NCBI RefSeq assembly: GCF_963668085.1
Contig: NZ_OY764059.1
Location: 806,001 to 870,000, forward strand
DNA from: an uncultured Ilyobacter sp.
GTDB taxonomy: Bacteria > Fusobacteriota > Fusobacteriia > Fusobacteriales > Fusobacteriaceae
Length of the DNA stretch: 64,000 bases
Direction: 5' to 3'
Part shown: positions 53,567 to 63,849 of the stretch, piece by piece
Position numbering within the stretch: position 1 is the stretch's first letter
Layout of the letters: every line of letters begins with the position of its first letter
Translations under genes and position numbers: made by a program
The notes under the pieces: model-generated
Seen by the model: only the letters and a program-made list of their open reading frames with translations
Databases searched by the model: none
Told to the model about the DNA's origin: nothing

Positions 53567-53933
53567 AAAGATATACCTACACCATTAATATATCTATTAA
53601 GAATAAATGAAACCTTTCCTATTAAAATATATTTTTCTCATTGAAAATTTTTGTTGATTTATTCAAATTGCTACTTAAAAGAAGTTAGAATAAATTACTG
53701 AATTTACAAGAATATTAAAGTCAAAAGATTTTGTCACGAATGAAAATCTTATAAAAGATAAAAAAATTAACACGAATAAGGATAAAATATTTTGGCCACA
53801 GAGCATCATAAAAGTGTATGTTGCACAGAGAAAAAGATAGAGATAATAAAAATAATAGTAAAAAAAATTTTATTTTCAAAAAACATGTGGTATACTTTAT
53901 TTATACAGTATATACAAAAGGAGTTGATGATTT
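53567..53933. promoter_or_regulatory. Divergent intergenic region, hydrogenase promoter region and orphan gene promoter
   Basis: This 367-bp AT-rich gap separates the hydrogenase operon from the small membrane-anchored protein. It contains a weak Rex-like repeat TTGTTGATTTATTCAAAT (53651-53668, 10 of 14 fixed positions), and an extended -10 TGGTATACT (53888-53896) with a poor -35 for the plus-strand gene. I could not place a convincing hydrogenase promoter. No ORF or structured RNA was seen. Confidence 0.4.
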
Positions 53934-54425
53934 ATGGTGTTTATTCTAATTTGCGTTCTTGTTTCAGTATGCTCATATATGTACATGTCTCAAAAGATGA
54001 CAAATCTAAATTACTCTAATTTGGAAAAAGTTTTTAGTGAAACTGATTATTATGTGGATAAAACAAAAGAGGAAACTGGAGAAGAAAAAGTAGTTCCCTA
54101 CTTTTATATGATAAATCCAAGGAAATCTTCAGGAGTAATAATGAAATATGATTTTTTTAAAGAGAACTTTTCATTTTTATATGATTCTTATAAGAAAAAC
54201 AACCTTATTGTAAAAAGACTTACCCATCAAGGAATTACAAACAGCTATGTATTGAGTTTCTTACAAGAGAAAGTTGTTATTTATCCTTATTTATCAGTTA
54301 ATGAAAAACCGTGGGAATTAAAAAATAAAATGGACAATGTGTATCCGGATATATATTTTTTAGAGAGCAAGGATATGAATAAAATTTGCAGTGAACTTCA
54401 GATAAATGATATGGCATTTGGATAA
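53934..54425 (+). CDS. Small membrane-anchored or secreted protein of unknown function
   Basis: A 163-residue protein I do not recognise. Residues 2-20 (VFILICVLVSVCSYMYMSQ) form one hydrophobic helix without a clean signal-peptidase site, so it is probably membrane-anchored or secreted. The rest is soluble, mixed alpha/beta in look, with aromatic-rich segments (YDFFKENFSFLYDSYKK) and no Cys pairs. AGGAG lies about 10 nt before the ATG. It sits between the hydrogenase operon (divergent) and an alpha/beta hydrolase, with its own terminator. Confidence 0.6.
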   Translation: MVFILICVLVSVCSYMYMSQKMTNLNYSNLEKVFSETDYYVDKTKEETGEEKVVPYFYMINPRKSSGVIMKYDFFKENFSFLYDSYKKNNLIVKRLTHQGITNSYVLSFLQEKVVIYPYLSVNEKPWELKNKMDNVYPDIYFLESKDMNKICSELQINDMAFG

Positions 54426-54440
54426 AAAAGATACTTTTAG

Positions 54441-54467
54441 AGGGCAGTTACTCACTGTCCTTTTTTT
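54441..54467 (+). terminator. Terminator after the small membrane protein
   Basis: AGGGCAGT/ACTGTCCT hairpin with one wobble pair, followed by a run of T. Confidence 0.75.
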
Positions 54468-54652
54468 ATTGGTAAGAAAGAGCTTTCAATATAAAATTCT
54501 ATTTAAATAAAGGAACTTTTAATATTTTTTTAAAATAAATATTAAAACTATGTGTTAAGAGATAAAAACTTCATATAAAAAATTGTCTTGATATTTATGT
54601 GGTATCATAGTTAAATAAACGTGTAAAATAATATGTTTAGAAGGAGAGCAAA

Positions 54653-55552
54653 GTGCCAGGCGAATTTTATTTGGATAATAATATTTTTATGAGAGTTTGG
54701 GATGATGTAGAAAGCCCTAAGGGAGTGATACAGATCATCCACGGTATGGGAGAGCACAGCCAGAGGTATGATACCATAGCTAGGTGGTTCAATAAAGAGG
54801 GATATTTAGTATATGGAGACGATCACAGAGGACACGGATATTCAGTGACTAGTATAGAAGATTTGGGGAGTATAGAGGGTGGATTTGAAGCTCTTGTAGA
54901 GGACGAGAAATATATAACTGATTTTATATCAAGGAATCATCCCAGGCTACCAGTCTATGTGCTAGGTCATAGCATGGGTTCCTTTATAGCCCAGGGTCAT
55001 ATGTTGGACCTATCACATTTTGTAAATGGGTATATTCTTACAGGATCATGTGGTAAGAGGATGGCAGAGACTTTTTCAGGGTGGATTCTGAGTGGAATTA
55101 TAAGAGTGTTTTTTGATAGGAGAAAGAGTCCCCTCATGAAAAAGCTGATCTTTTTGGGATACAACAGAAAGGTTGGAAAGAAAAAGACTGCTTTTGACTG
55201 GCTCACAAGGAGAGAAGAAGTTGTACAAGATTATATAGAGGACCCTTTTTGTGGCTTTGTCTATACCTCGGGATTTTATTTTTCATTTTTGAAATATCTG
55301 AAAAATCTCTTTAGCAAAAAAACTTTTGAATCTGTACAAAGGTCTGTACCAGTTTTTATACTATCTGGTAAGTCAGACCCTGTGGGATTATATGGTCGGG
55401 GAGTAGAAAAATTACTAAAATTTTATAAAAGAAATCATTTTAATTTCGTAGAAATGAAGCTCTATCCCGATGCTAGGCATGAGATTCTAAATGAGACAAA
55501 CAGTATAGAGGTTCTAGAAGATATTAAAAACTGGATGGAGAATAAAAAATAG
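54653..55552 (+). CDS. Alpha/beta hydrolase (monoacylglycerol-lipase-like)
   Basis: Serine hydrolase of 299 residues. HGMGEHSQRYD (oxyanion region, about residue 30), the nucleophile elbow GHSMGS (about residue 104), SGKSDPVG (catalytic Asp), and DARHEILNE (catalytic His, about 274) give the full triad. The sequence resembles monoacylglycerol lipase/lysophospholipase L2. The start is GTG with GAAGGAGAG at 4 nt. A terminator shared with the convergent glgP gene follows. Substrate not established. Confidence 0.88.
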   Translation: MPGEFYLDNNIFMRVWDDVESPKGVIQIIHGMGEHSQRYDTIARWFNKEGYLVYGDDHRGHGYSVTSIEDLGSIEGGFEALVEDEKYITDFISRNHPRLPVYVLGHSMGSFIAQGHMLDLSHFVNGYILTGSCGKRMAETFSGWILSGIIRVFFDRRKSPLMKKLIFLGYNRKVGKKKTAFDWLTRREEVVQDYIEDPFCGFVYTSGFYFSFLKYLKNLFSKKTFESVQRSVPVFILSGKSDPVGLYGRGVEKLLKFYKRNHFNFVEMKLYPDARHEILNETNSIEVLEDIKNWMENKK

Positions 55553-55575
55553 GAGGTATTACCCTCCTATTTTTT
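55544..55575. terminator. Bidirectional terminator between hydrolase and glgP
   Basis: AAAAAATAGGAGG/CCTCCTATTTTTT arms with a 6-nt loop. It includes the stop codon region of both genes. Confidence 0.85.
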
Positions 55576-57988
55576 CACCTTTGATATTCCATATCTCTTG
55601 TGCATATTTGGCAATGGTGTTATCAGATGAAAAGTGTCCTGACATTGCTATATTTACAAGACATTTTTTTGCCCATTTGTCCTTATCTTTATAAAGTTTT
55701 TCGATTTTTTCCTGGGCTTTTATGTATTCTTTGAAATCTTTCAACACAAAATAATAATCATTTTTTTCTGTTAACTCTTTGTAAATTTCTCCAAATTCAG
55801 TTATAGAAACACCTAGAGTTCCGTCAACTAAAGTTTCTACCAGTTCAGCTATCTCTTGATTTTCTTTTAGGAAATTTACTGAGTTATATTTATGAGAACT
55901 GTATAATTTTAAAACCTCTTCTGACGAGAGACCGAAAATAACAATATTTTCATCGCCGACTAGTTCTTTTATCTCTATATTTGCACCGTCTAGGGTAGCT
56001 AGAGTTATAGCTCCGTTCATCATAAATTTCATATTTCCAGTTCCTGATGCCTCTTTTGACGCTGTAGATATCTGTTCACTTACATCGGCAGCAGGAATTA
56101 TTTTCTCAGCCTTGCTGACATTATAGTTGTCTATAAACACGACTTTAATTTTATCATTTACTTCAGGATCATTGTTTATTACATCCCCTAATGTATTGAT
56201 AAGTTTTATTACTTTTTTGGCAAATACATAGGCCGGTGCTGCCTTGGCACTGAAAATGAAAGTCCTAGGATAAATATCGAAGTTCTTATCTTTTTTTAGC
56301 CTCTTGTACAAGTAAATAATATGAAGACAGTTTAGAAGCTGCCTTTTATAGCCGTGGATTCTCTTTACATGAATGTCAAAAATGGAATCTGGGTCTACCA
56401 CAATTCCCTTTTTTTCAAAAATGTACTTGGAAAGGTTTACTTTATTTTCGTGTTTGATGTCCTCAATTTTGGATAAAACCTCTTTATCATTTTTGAAGAT
56501 CATCATTTTTTCAAGGTCTTTAGGATTTGTTACCCAGCTGTCCCCTATACAGTCGATAATAAGGTCCGTAAGAGCTCTGTTACTCTTTATGAGCCACCTT
56601 CTGTGGGTTATACCGTTAGTTTTATTATTAAACTTTCCTGGATAAAAATCATTAAAGTCCTTGAGTTCCTTTGTTTTCAGGATCTCAGTATGAAGTGCCG
56701 CCACTCCATTTACAGAATGGCTCCCAACGATTGCGAGGTTGGCCATTTTCACCATTCCGTTTTCGATTATAGACATCCTTCCGACTCTGTCCCAGTCTCC
56801 ATATCTAGCGATGATCTCCTGACAGAATCTTCTGTTTATCTCTTCGATTATCATAAATAATCTAGGAAGTAACTTTTTAAACCCATGGGCCGGCCACTTT
56901 TCTAAAGCTTCAGCCATGATAGTGTGATTTGTATAGGCACAGACCTTTGTTGTCACATCCCAGGCTTCTTTCCAGTTGAGGCCATCCTCGTCCATAAGTA
57001 TTCTCATGAGTTCAGCCACTGCCAAGGCAGGGTGAGTGTCATTTATATGAATGGCTATATAATCGTCTAAATGTTTAAAGTCAACCTTCACTTCTCTGTG
57101 ATAATTCAAGATAGACTGAAGACTGGCACTTACAAAGAAATACTCTTGTTTTAGTCTCAGCTGTCTTCCGTTTTCTGTAGAATCATCAGGATAAAGAACT
57201 TGTGATATGAGTTCTGCTGTGTATTTACCCTCTACTGACTGAAGATAATTTCCACTGTTAAAGTTCTGAAAATCAAATTCGTCTGTATCAGCCTCGGAAC
57301 TCCATAACCTAAGTGTATTGACAGTTTTATTCAAATATCCAGAAAGTGGTATATCATATGGGACAGCTTTTACTGTATAATAGTTTTCATGTACAGCTTC
57401 TAGCTCGTTGCCCACTTCTTTCATATAGGCAGTTCCGCCAAATCTTATCTTTATACTTCTGTTTTCTTTTCTTACTTCCCACGGGTAGGGCTCTTTTAGC
57501 CAAGGATCTGGCATCTCTACCTGGTAGCCATCTTTTATCTCTTGCCTAAACATACCGTATTTATATCTTATCCCGCAACCATGGCCAGGAAGGCCGAGGG
57601 CTGCAAGGGAATCCATAAAACAAGCAGCAAGCCTTCCTAAACCTCCGTTTCCAAGTCCTGCATCCGGTTCTACCTTTATCAGTAGGTCTAGATCCATTCC
57701 CATATCGTCTAAAGCTTCTCTTGCCAGATCTGATATTCCGAGATTGATTAGATTTTTCTCAAGAAGCTTACCAATTAAGAATTCCATTGAAAGATAATAA
57801 ACTTGCTTTACTTTCTTATCTTTATACTGCTGAGTAGTTTCAAACCAGCCTTCAGACATATAATCTCTGACGAGGTTGGAAAAAGCTATATATTTTTGAA
57901 TATCAGAAGCATTCTGAAAATCCTTCGAGTAGAGGCCCTTTAATTTTAAAGCAAAGCCGTCTTTTATCATCTCTTTTGTAAATTCCAA
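55559..57988 (-). CDS. glgP: Glycogen phosphorylase
   Basis: Releases glucose-1-phosphate from glycogen. EASGTGNMKFMMNGAITL carries the PLP lysine region, and GNGGLGRLAACFMDSLA plus YSMEF-type N-terminal blocks are typical. Length about 809. The longest frame starts at TTG 57997, but its GGGAG is directly adjacent; the in-frame TTG at 57988 has 9-nt spacing and is preferred, though this is not certain. Last gene of the operon; it lies 11 to 20 bp after glgA. Product glucose-1-phosphate feeds GalU or glycolysis. Confidence 0.95.
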   Translation of the reverse strand: MEFTKEMIKDGFALKLKGLYSKDFQNASDIQKYIAFSNLVRDYMSEGWFETTQQYKDKKVKQVYYLSMEFLIGKLLEKNLINLGISDLAREALDDMGMDLDLLIKVEPDAGLGNGGLGRLAACFMDSLAALGLPGHGCGIRYKYGMFRQEIKDGYQVEMPDPWLKEPYPWEVRKENRSIKIRFGGTAYMKEVGNELEAVHENYYTVKAVPYDIPLSGYLNKTVNTLRLWSSEADTDEFDFQNFNSGNYLQSVEGKYTAELISQVLYPDDSTENGRQLRLKQEYFFVSASLQSILNYHREVKVDFKHLDDYIAIHINDTHPALAVAELMRILMDEDGLNWKEAWDVTTKVCAYTNHTIMAEALEKWPAHGFKKLLPRLFMIIEEINRRFCQEIIARYGDWDRVGRMSIIENGMVKMANLAIVGSHSVNGVAALHTEILKTKELKDFNDFYPGKFNNKTNGITHRRWLIKSNRALTDLIIDCIGDSWVTNPKDLEKMMIFKNDKEVLSKIEDIKHENKVNLSKYIFEKKGIVVDPDSIFDIHVKRIHGYKRQLLNCLHIIYLYKRLKKDKNFDIYPRTFIFSAKAAPAYVFAKKVIKLINTLGDVINNDPEVNDKIKVVFIDNYNVSKAEKIIPAADVSEQISTASKEASGTGNMKFMMNGAITLATLDGANIEIKELVGDENIVIFGLSSEEVLKLYSSHKYNSVNFLKENQEIAELVETLVDGTLGVSITEFGEIYKELTEKNDYYFVLKDFKEYIKAQEKIEKLYKDKDKWAKKCLVNIAMSGHFSSDNTIAKYAQEIWNIKGEKIGG

Positions 57989-58008
57989 TTTAATCAACTC
58001 CCAACATG

Positions 58009-59439
58009 TTAACCCAATATTTCTTTGTAAAAAGATTTATAATTTCTTGCAGCATGGCTCCAGCTATTTTTCTCATTCATACCCCTAAGCATAAGATCTT
58101 TCCATGCCTTTTTGTTCTCATAAACTTCTACAGCCTTTCTTACTGTGTCTAACATTTCGTGGGCATTGTAATTGGTAAAAGTAAACCCAGTTCCCTGCTT
58201 TTTCTTTGCATTATAAGGCTTTACAGTATCTTTTAATCCCCCTGTCTCTCTCACTATAGGGACAGAACCATATCTCATAGCGATCATCTGAGAAAGCCCA
58301 CAAGGCTCAAAAAGTGAAGGCATTAAAAACATGTCAGATGAAGCGTATATTTTTTTTGCAATTGCATCATTGAAAGTAATGTTAGAAGACAGCTTAGACG
58401 GATAAACTTGTGAGTAATACTCAAATATATCCTCGTAGTCCTGGTCTCCTGTACCTAAAATGACTATTTGAAGATCCATCTGAAGAAGTTCCTGAAGCAC
58501 GTGAGTTATAAGGTCGATCCCTTTTTGTCGAACTAATCTTGTTATGACACCGATCATAGGAATATCCTCTGATACAGTTAGCCCTAACTCCTTCTGTAGT
58601 TCTAGTTTATTTTTAATTTTCTTGTCTATCTTACTCTGGCTGAATTTAGTTGCGATATCCTTATCAGTCCTAGGATTGAAAATATCATAGTCTATACCGT
58701 TTACTATTCCAGAAAGCCTGTTGTCGTTATGTCTGAATAATCCGTGGAGATTTTCTCCATAAAATTCCATTTTTATCTCTTCTGCATAGGTACTGCTTAC
58801 AGTAGATATATAATCCGAATAATTTACTCCTCCCTTTAAAAAGGAGATAGCGTCAAAAAATTTCATAGAGTCTTCTCTAAAATGTATATCATGTGAAAGT
58901 CCTAGAACATCATCTAGAGTTTCCATAGAAAAAATACCCTGATATTTTAGGTTATGTATAGTATAGAGGGTTTTTACATTTTTATAAGTACCATTTCTCT
59001 GAAGTTCTTTTAGATAAACTGGAGTTAGTCCTGAATGCCAGTCGTTGCAGTGAATTAGATCAGGTTCAAATTCCATGACTTCTAGAGCAGCCAATACAGA
59101 TTTTGAGAAGAAACCAAATCTTTCACAGTCGTCAAACTCACCATAGACATTATCCCTCTTAAAATAATGCTCATTATCAACAAAATAGTACTTAACTCCA
59201 TCATATTCGAGCATATCTATCCCGCAATACTGATTTCTCCATGAAAGTTTAACATATGTGTGTCCTAAATGTTTCATTTTACTCTTGTACTTGTAGTCTA
59301 TTGCTTTATATTTAGGCAGGATCACTCTTATATCTACCCCAGTTTTCACAAGTGATTTTGGGAGAGAATGGGATACATCTCCCAGTCCACCTGTTTTAAT
59401 AAAAGGCCATGCCTCACCAGTTACGAATAATATCTTCAT
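58009..59439 (-). CDS. glgA: Glycogen synthase (ADP-glucose)
   Basis: Elongates glycogen with ADP-glucose. KTGGLGDVSHSLP at residues about 16-28 is the ADP-glucose binding signature, and CNDWHSGLTP, STVSSTYAEEI and PSLFEPCGLSQMIAMRYG are glycosyltransferase family 5 blocks. Length 476 is normal. GGAGG precedes the ATG. It lies between glgD and glgP. Confidence 0.97.
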   Translation of the reverse strand: MKILFVTGEAWPFIKTGGLGDVSHSLPKSLVKTGVDIRVILPKYKAIDYKYKSKMKHLGHTYVKLSWRNQYCGIDMLEYDGVKYYFVDNEHYFKRDNVYGEFDDCERFGFFSKSVLAALEVMEFEPDLIHCNDWHSGLTPVYLKELQRNGTYKNVKTLYTIHNLKYQGIFSMETLDDVLGLSHDIHFREDSMKFFDAISFLKGGVNYSDYISTVSSTYAEEIKMEFYGENLHGLFRHNDNRLSGIVNGIDYDIFNPRTDKDIATKFSQSKIDKKIKNKLELQKELGLTVSEDIPMIGVITRLVRQKGIDLITHVLQELLQMDLQIVILGTGDQDYEDIFEYYSQVYPSKLSSNITFNDAIAKKIYASSDMFLMPSLFEPCGLSQMIAMRYGSVPIVRETGGLKDTVKPYNAKKKQGTGFTFTNYNAHEMLDTVRKAVEVYENKKAWKDLMLRGMNEKNSWSHAARNYKSFYKEILG

Positions 59440-59463
59440 ATTAGTTTTTCCTCCTTCCTCTAT

Positions 59464-60621
59464 TTACATATCTTCTAGAGGCCAATAAAGTTCCTTGAAT
59501 CTCTCTGAATTAATTCCTATTTTCTTTTCTATGACAAGAGGGAATTCCACTGAAGCTTTTAATTCCTCCCCTTCTGCGATTACAGTATTTTTATCAATTA
59601 CCACATTCTTTAGCTTTGCACCTTTTTTGATGGTGCAGTCCTGAAGGATTACACAACCATCTACCTCAGCACCTTCTCCTATTTTTACGTGTCTTGAGAC
59701 AATACTGTTTTTAACTGTCCCGGCTATAGTGCATCCATTTGCAACAAGTGAATTTGTCACATCCGACCCATTTATAAACATAGAAGGAGGAGTATCCTTT
59801 ATCTTTGTAAGGATTCTTCCGTTTCTAAAGAAGAGGTCCCTTCTTACATCTATATTAAGAATATCCATGTTAAATTTGAAGTATTCTTTTGTGGAATTGA
59901 TACATCTTAGATAACCTTCAAATTCGATACCTTTTACCTTATATTTTTTTATATTACTAGAGATGAGCTCTTTAAATGAAGTATAAGTTCCATTTTGAGT
60001 TGCTTCACAGACCATTTTAATGAAGGTGTCTTTTTTCATTATGAAACCCTCTAATGAGATTTTTTCCTCTTTCTTAAAATGAAGATTTTTTCCGATACCT
60101 TCTACATACCCATCTTCATTTAAGTTCAGGGTATCACATCCGTAAAAACTTTCATCAGCATTTTTTACATTTTTATATATAATAGATATATCTGCTTCAC
60201 TTTCCTCGTACTCTTCTATGAATTTTTTGGCATCCATGCTGCATACCATGTAAGAAGAAGTAATAAATACGTGATCCTGTTTACTTCTGTAAAAGTATTC
60301 TAGATTGTTTTCTAAAATAGAAATGTCCGTACGTGAACCTTCACCACCTGCAAAGTTAAAGAGAAACATACCATCTATTTTTCTGTCTAGATCCCAAGGA
60401 CCTCCACTACCAAGGTGGTCTACTAGGGATCTGCTGTTTTGCTTACCAACAAAGAGCCCTACATTTCTCAAACCTGCATTGACCATGTTTGAAAGTGCAA
60501 AGTCAATAACTCTATATCTTCCTCCCACAGGAGTGGAGGCAATATTTCTATTTTTAGTTAGCCCTCTTATATCGTCGTCTTTTTCCGTTAGGAGTATCAT
60601 CGCCATATAGTTGTTTATCAT
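59464..60621 (-). CDS. glgD: GlgD-type glucose-1-phosphate adenylyltransferase subunit
   Basis: Paralogue of GlgC, 385 residues, that forms a heteromer with it in Clostridia and relatives. The N-terminus AMILLTEKDDDIRGLTKNR is the place where GlgC has the nucleotide-binding [11 protein letters not shown]; the glycine-rich loop is lost, so it is probably regulatory. GGRYRVIDFALSNMVNAG and DHLGSGGPWDLDR are shared, and a C-terminal left-handed-helix region (VANGCTIAGTVKNSIV) is present. GGGGGAGG precedes the ATG. Confidence 0.93.
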   Translation of the reverse strand: MINNYMAMILLTEKDDDIRGLTKNRNIASTPVGGRYRVIDFALSNMVNAGLRNVGLFVGKQNSRSLVDHLGSGGPWDLDRKIDGMFLFNFAGGEGSRTDISILENNLEYFYRSKQDHVFITSSYMVCSMDAKKFIEEYEESEADISIIYKNVKNADESFYGCDTLNLNEDGYVEGIGKNLHFKKEEKISLEGFIMKKDTFIKMVCEATQNGTYTSFKELISSNIKKYKVKGIEFEGYLRCINSTKEYFKFNMDILNIDVRRDLFFRNGRILTKIKDTPPSMFINGSDVTNSLVANGCTIAGTVKNSIVSRHVKIGEGAEVDGCVILQDCTIKKGAKLKNVVIDKNTVIAEGEELKASVEFPLVIEKKIGINSERFKELYWPLEDM

Positions 60622-60635
60622 TTGAAACCTCCCCC

Positions 60636-61781
60636 TTATTTTATGATCTGATTTTTTTGGATGATTGTGTTGTCTGGTATTACCTTTATCTCATTTCCGT
60701 CGCCTATAGAGGCGTGGTCATTTATCATTACATTTGATCCGACAATTGATTTTTCTATAACTACGTTGTCCCCTATAGCTGATTCAGACATAATAACAGA
60801 ATCTTTTATTTTTGTATTTTTACCTATACATACTCCTCCGAAGATAATGGAGTTTTCAACCTCACCGTAAATGTCACATCCTTCTACAATAAGAGAGTTT
60901 TTAATCTTAGCATTTTCACCTACGTATTTTGGGGGATATGCCTTTTGAGGTGAATATATTTTCCACTTTCTGTCAAAAATGTTCAGTTCATTGTCTGGAT
61001 TTAAAAGGTCCATATTTGCTTCCCATAGACTGTCTATAGTTCCTACATCTTTCCAGTATCCTTCGTAAGGATAAGCCATCATTTTGTGCCCGTCATTTAG
61101 CATTTTTGGGATTATATCTTTTCCGAAGTCATGACTAGACTCTTTATTTTCTTCATCTTCTATCAAGAATTTTCTGAGAAGATCCCATCTGAAAATATAT
61201 ACTCCCATAGATGCTAGGGTACTCTTTGGATTTGCAGGTTTTTCTTCAAATTCGTAGATTGAGTAATCCTCGTTGGTATTCATTATACCAAATCTAGAGG
61301 CCTCTTCCATAGATACATTTATTACCGCGATAGAAGCATCTGCACTATTCTCCTTATGGAAATTAAGCATTTTACTGTAATCCATCTTGTAAATATGGTC
61401 ACCTGAAAGTATCAAAACATACTCAGGGTTGAATTTGTCAATATAGTTGATATTTTGGTAGATGGCATGAGCTGTTCCCATGTACCAGTCTCCACCGTCC
61501 ATACTTGTGTAAGGCTGAAGTACAGATACACCACCATTTTGTCTGTCCAGATCCCAAGGGGCCCCTATACCGATATGGTTGTTTAGGGCAAAGGGTTCAT
61601 ATTGTGTGAGCACCCCAACAGTATCTATTGCCGAGTTAGAACAGTTACTTAGAGCAAAGTCTATTATTCTGTACTTTCCTCCAAACGGCACAGCAGGTTT
61701 TGCTATTTTTTCTGTAAGAGACTTTAGTCGTGTACCTTGTCCTCCTGCAAGAATCATTGCTATAATTTCTTTTCTAGCCAT
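60636..61781 (-). CDS. glgC: Glucose-1-phosphate adenylyltransferase, catalytic subunit
   Basis: Makes ADP-glucose, the committed step of glycogen synthesis. [26 protein letters not shown] is the nucleotide-binding motif (residues about 10-35), here split by position only; [22 protein letters not shown] and [15 protein letters not shown] follow. C-terminal beta-helix repeats ([14 protein letters not shown]) are present. Length 381. It overlaps the glgB stop by 8 bp and precedes glgD by 14 bp. Confidence 0.97.
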   Translation of the reverse strand: MARKEIIAMILAGGQGTRLKSLTEKIAKPAVPFGGKYRIIDFALSNCSNSAIDTVGVLTQYEPFALNNHIGIGAPWDLDRQNGGVSVLQPYTSMDGGDWYMGTAHAIYQNINYIDKFNPEYVLILSGDHIYKMDYSKMLNFHKENSADASIAVINVSMEEASRFGIMNTNEDYSIYEFEEKPANPKSTLASMGVYIFRWDLLRKFLIEDEENKESSHDFGKDIIPKMLNDGHKMMAYPYEGYWKDVGTIDSLWEANMDLLNPDNELNIFDRKWKIYSPQKAYPPKYVGENAKIKNSLIVEGCDIYGEVENSIIFGGVCIGKNTKIKDSVIMSESAIGDNVVIEKSIVGSNVMINDHASIGDGNEIKVIPDNTIIQKNQIIK

Positions 61782-63732
61782 TGCTTTTCCCCCTTTTATT
61801 TAGTTGAGCTTTATAGAATACCGCTGATAGAGGCGGGATATCAATCGTGATGCTAAACTTCATATCGTGCCATGGTTCCAGTGAAGGGTGAAGTTCCTCC
61901 TTGTTTGTCATGCCGGTACCTCCATATTCGTGAAGGTCGCTGTTAAATACCTCTTCGTATACTGCAAAGCGAGGTACTCCTATTCTATATCCTGTCTTAG
62001 GAACAGGTGTAAAGTTGAATACGCCTATTATATAATCATCTTCATCCTTACTCTTACGTATAAAGGAGATGATGCTCTCCTGATAATTCAAGCAGTCTAT
62101 CCACTGAAACCCTTCATGGGAACAGTCATTTTCCCAGAGAGCTTTTTCTTTTTTATAAAATAAATTGAGGGCTCGGGTATATTTTTTCATCTCTTTATGT
62201 TTTTGATATTCCAAGAGATTCCAGTCAAGGTCTTCGTAATATCTCCATTCGACGAACTGACCGAATTCCCCTCCCATAAACAGCAATTTTTTACCTGGAT
62301 GAAGCATGGTATATCCATAAAAAGCCCTTAAATTTGAGAACTTTTCTTCATAGGTACCAGGCATTTTGTCCAAAAGTGACTTTTTGCCGTGTACCACCTC
62401 ATCGTGAGACAGGGGAAGGACGTAATTCTCTGAGAATGCATACATAAAGGAAAAGGTAATGTAGTTGTGATGCCACTTTCTGTATAGAGGGTCAAGTTCT
62501 ATATAAGCCAGCATATCGTTCATCCATCCCATATTCCATTTATATGTAAAACCAAGTCCTCCTACATAACCTGGCTTTGTCACAAGAGGCCATGCCGTAG
62601 ATTCTTCGGCTGCTATGTAAACCCCTGGATATTCTTCGAGAATTGACTTATTTAGTTCTCTCAGAAACTCCACTGCCCACAGGTTTTCGTTTCCGCCATA
62701 CTCATTTTTAAGTTCTGGATGGTCACCTTTTTTACCGTAGTCGAGGTAGATCATATTTGCAACTGCATCTATACGTAGACCATCTATGTGAAACTCCCTT
62801 ATCCAATAAAGAGCGTTGGAAATAAGAAAACTCTTTACCTCATTTCTTGAAAGGTCAAAGTTTGCAGTTCCCCAGTCATAATTCTCTCCTAAAAGTTCCC
62901 ACTGGTACTCATAGGTAGGAGTCCCGTCAAATCTATATAAAGCATGACTGTCTTTACAAAAATGTCCAGGAACCCAGTCGAGTATAACCCCTATATTTTT
63001 TTCATGCATCTTATCTACAAAATACTTAAAATCCTCAGGTGTCCCATATCTGCTTGTTACAGAATAGTAACCTGTCCCTTGATAACCCCAGGAAGCATCT
63101 AGAGGATATTCCGACACAGGCATTATTTCTATATGAGTATATCCCATATATTTCACGTATTTAGATAGTTCATCGGCGATCTCTCTGTAGTTATAAAAAC
63201 ACTCATGATCTACCTCAATTATATTTGACGAATGGTCAATATCTTTTACCTTGTCTTCTGGAAGCTTTTTCTGTTTCCATGAACCTAGGTGCAGTTCATA
63301 AATATTCATAGGACTCTCATAATGATTGGTGTTTTTACGTTTTGTCAGCCATTTGCTGTCTTTCCACTTGTACTTCTCTAGACCATAGACCACAGACGCA
63401 GTATTAGGCCTTAATTCAGAATAAAAAGCGTAGGGATCACTTTTTTGTATTCTCTCTCCAAACTGAGTCTCTATGTCAAATTTGTAAATTTCTCCCTTAG
63501 CGATTCCGTCTATTTCGAGTTCCCATATCCCCTCATTATTCACCTTTGACATGGGATTGGCAGAGGAATTCCAGTTGTTGAAATTTCCTATGACACTTAC
63601 AGATTTTGCTCTAGGTGCCCATACCCTAAAAAAAGTTCCTTCTTTTGTCAGGTGTGCCCCCATGTATTCATAGGTTCTTTTGTGCTCTCCTCTATGAAAG
63701 AGGTATCTGTCTATTTCAGTTTTATTGCTCAT
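61774..63732 (-). CDS. glgB: 1,4-alpha-glucan branching enzyme
   Basis: Makes alpha-1,6 branches in glycogen. A carbohydrate-binding/isoamylase N-domain (about residues 20-120) precedes a GH13 barrel. Catalytic motifs are [10 protein letters not shown] (nucleophile Asp), AAEESTAWP (acid/base Glu) and LSHDEVVHG (third Asp). [10 protein letters not shown] is region I. Length 652. GAGGAGG precedes the ATG. First gene of the glgBCDAP operon. The promoter is probably in the gap after 63733. Confidence 0.97.
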   Translation of the reverse strand: MSNKTEIDRYLFHRGEHKRTYEYMGAHLTKEGTFFRVWAPRAKSVSVIGNFNNWNSSANPMSKVNNEGIWELEIDGIAKGEIYKFDIETQFGERIQKSDPYAFYSELRPNTASVVYGLEKYKWKDSKWLTKRKNTNHYESPMNIYELHLGSWKQKKLPEDKVKDIDHSSNIIEVDHECFYNYREIADELSKYVKYMGYTHIEIMPVSEYPLDASWGYQGTGYYSVTSRYGTPEDFKYFVDKMHEKNIGVILDWVPGHFCKDSHALYRFDGTPTYEYQWELLGENYDWGTANFDLSRNEVKSFLISNALYWIREFHIDGLRIDAVANMIYLDYGKKGDHPELKNEYGGNENLWAVEFLRELNKSILEEYPGVYIAAEESTAWPLVTKPGYVGGLGFTYKWNMGWMNDMLAYIELDPLYRKWHHNYITFSFMYAFSENYVLPLSHDEVVHGKKSLLDKMPGTYEEKFSNLRAFYGYTMLHPGKKLLFMGGEFGQFVEWRYYEDLDWNLLEYQKHKEMKKYTRALNLFYKKEKALWENDCSHEGFQWIDCLNYQESIISFIRKSKDEDDYIIGVFNFTPVPKTGYRIGVPRFAVYEEVFNSDLHEYGGTGMTNKEELHPSLEPWHDMKFSITIDIPPLSAVFYKAQLNKRGKSNG

Positions 63733-63794
63733 TGTACCTCCTCTCGGTTATAAATATGCCCTCTATAATAATACTTCAAATTATTAATTTTCTT

Positions 63795-63822
63795 TTTATA
63801 TTTTTTCAGTTTTTTTAGACAA
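63795..63822 (-). promoter_or_regulatory. Candidate promoter of the glycogen operon
   Basis: On the minus strand TTGTCT, 16-bp spacer, TATAAA, about 60 bp before the glgB start. A second weaker TATTAT lies nearer. Assignment is tentative. Confidence 0.45.
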
Positions 63823-63849
63823 AGTTCACCTATATATACCAAAATAACT

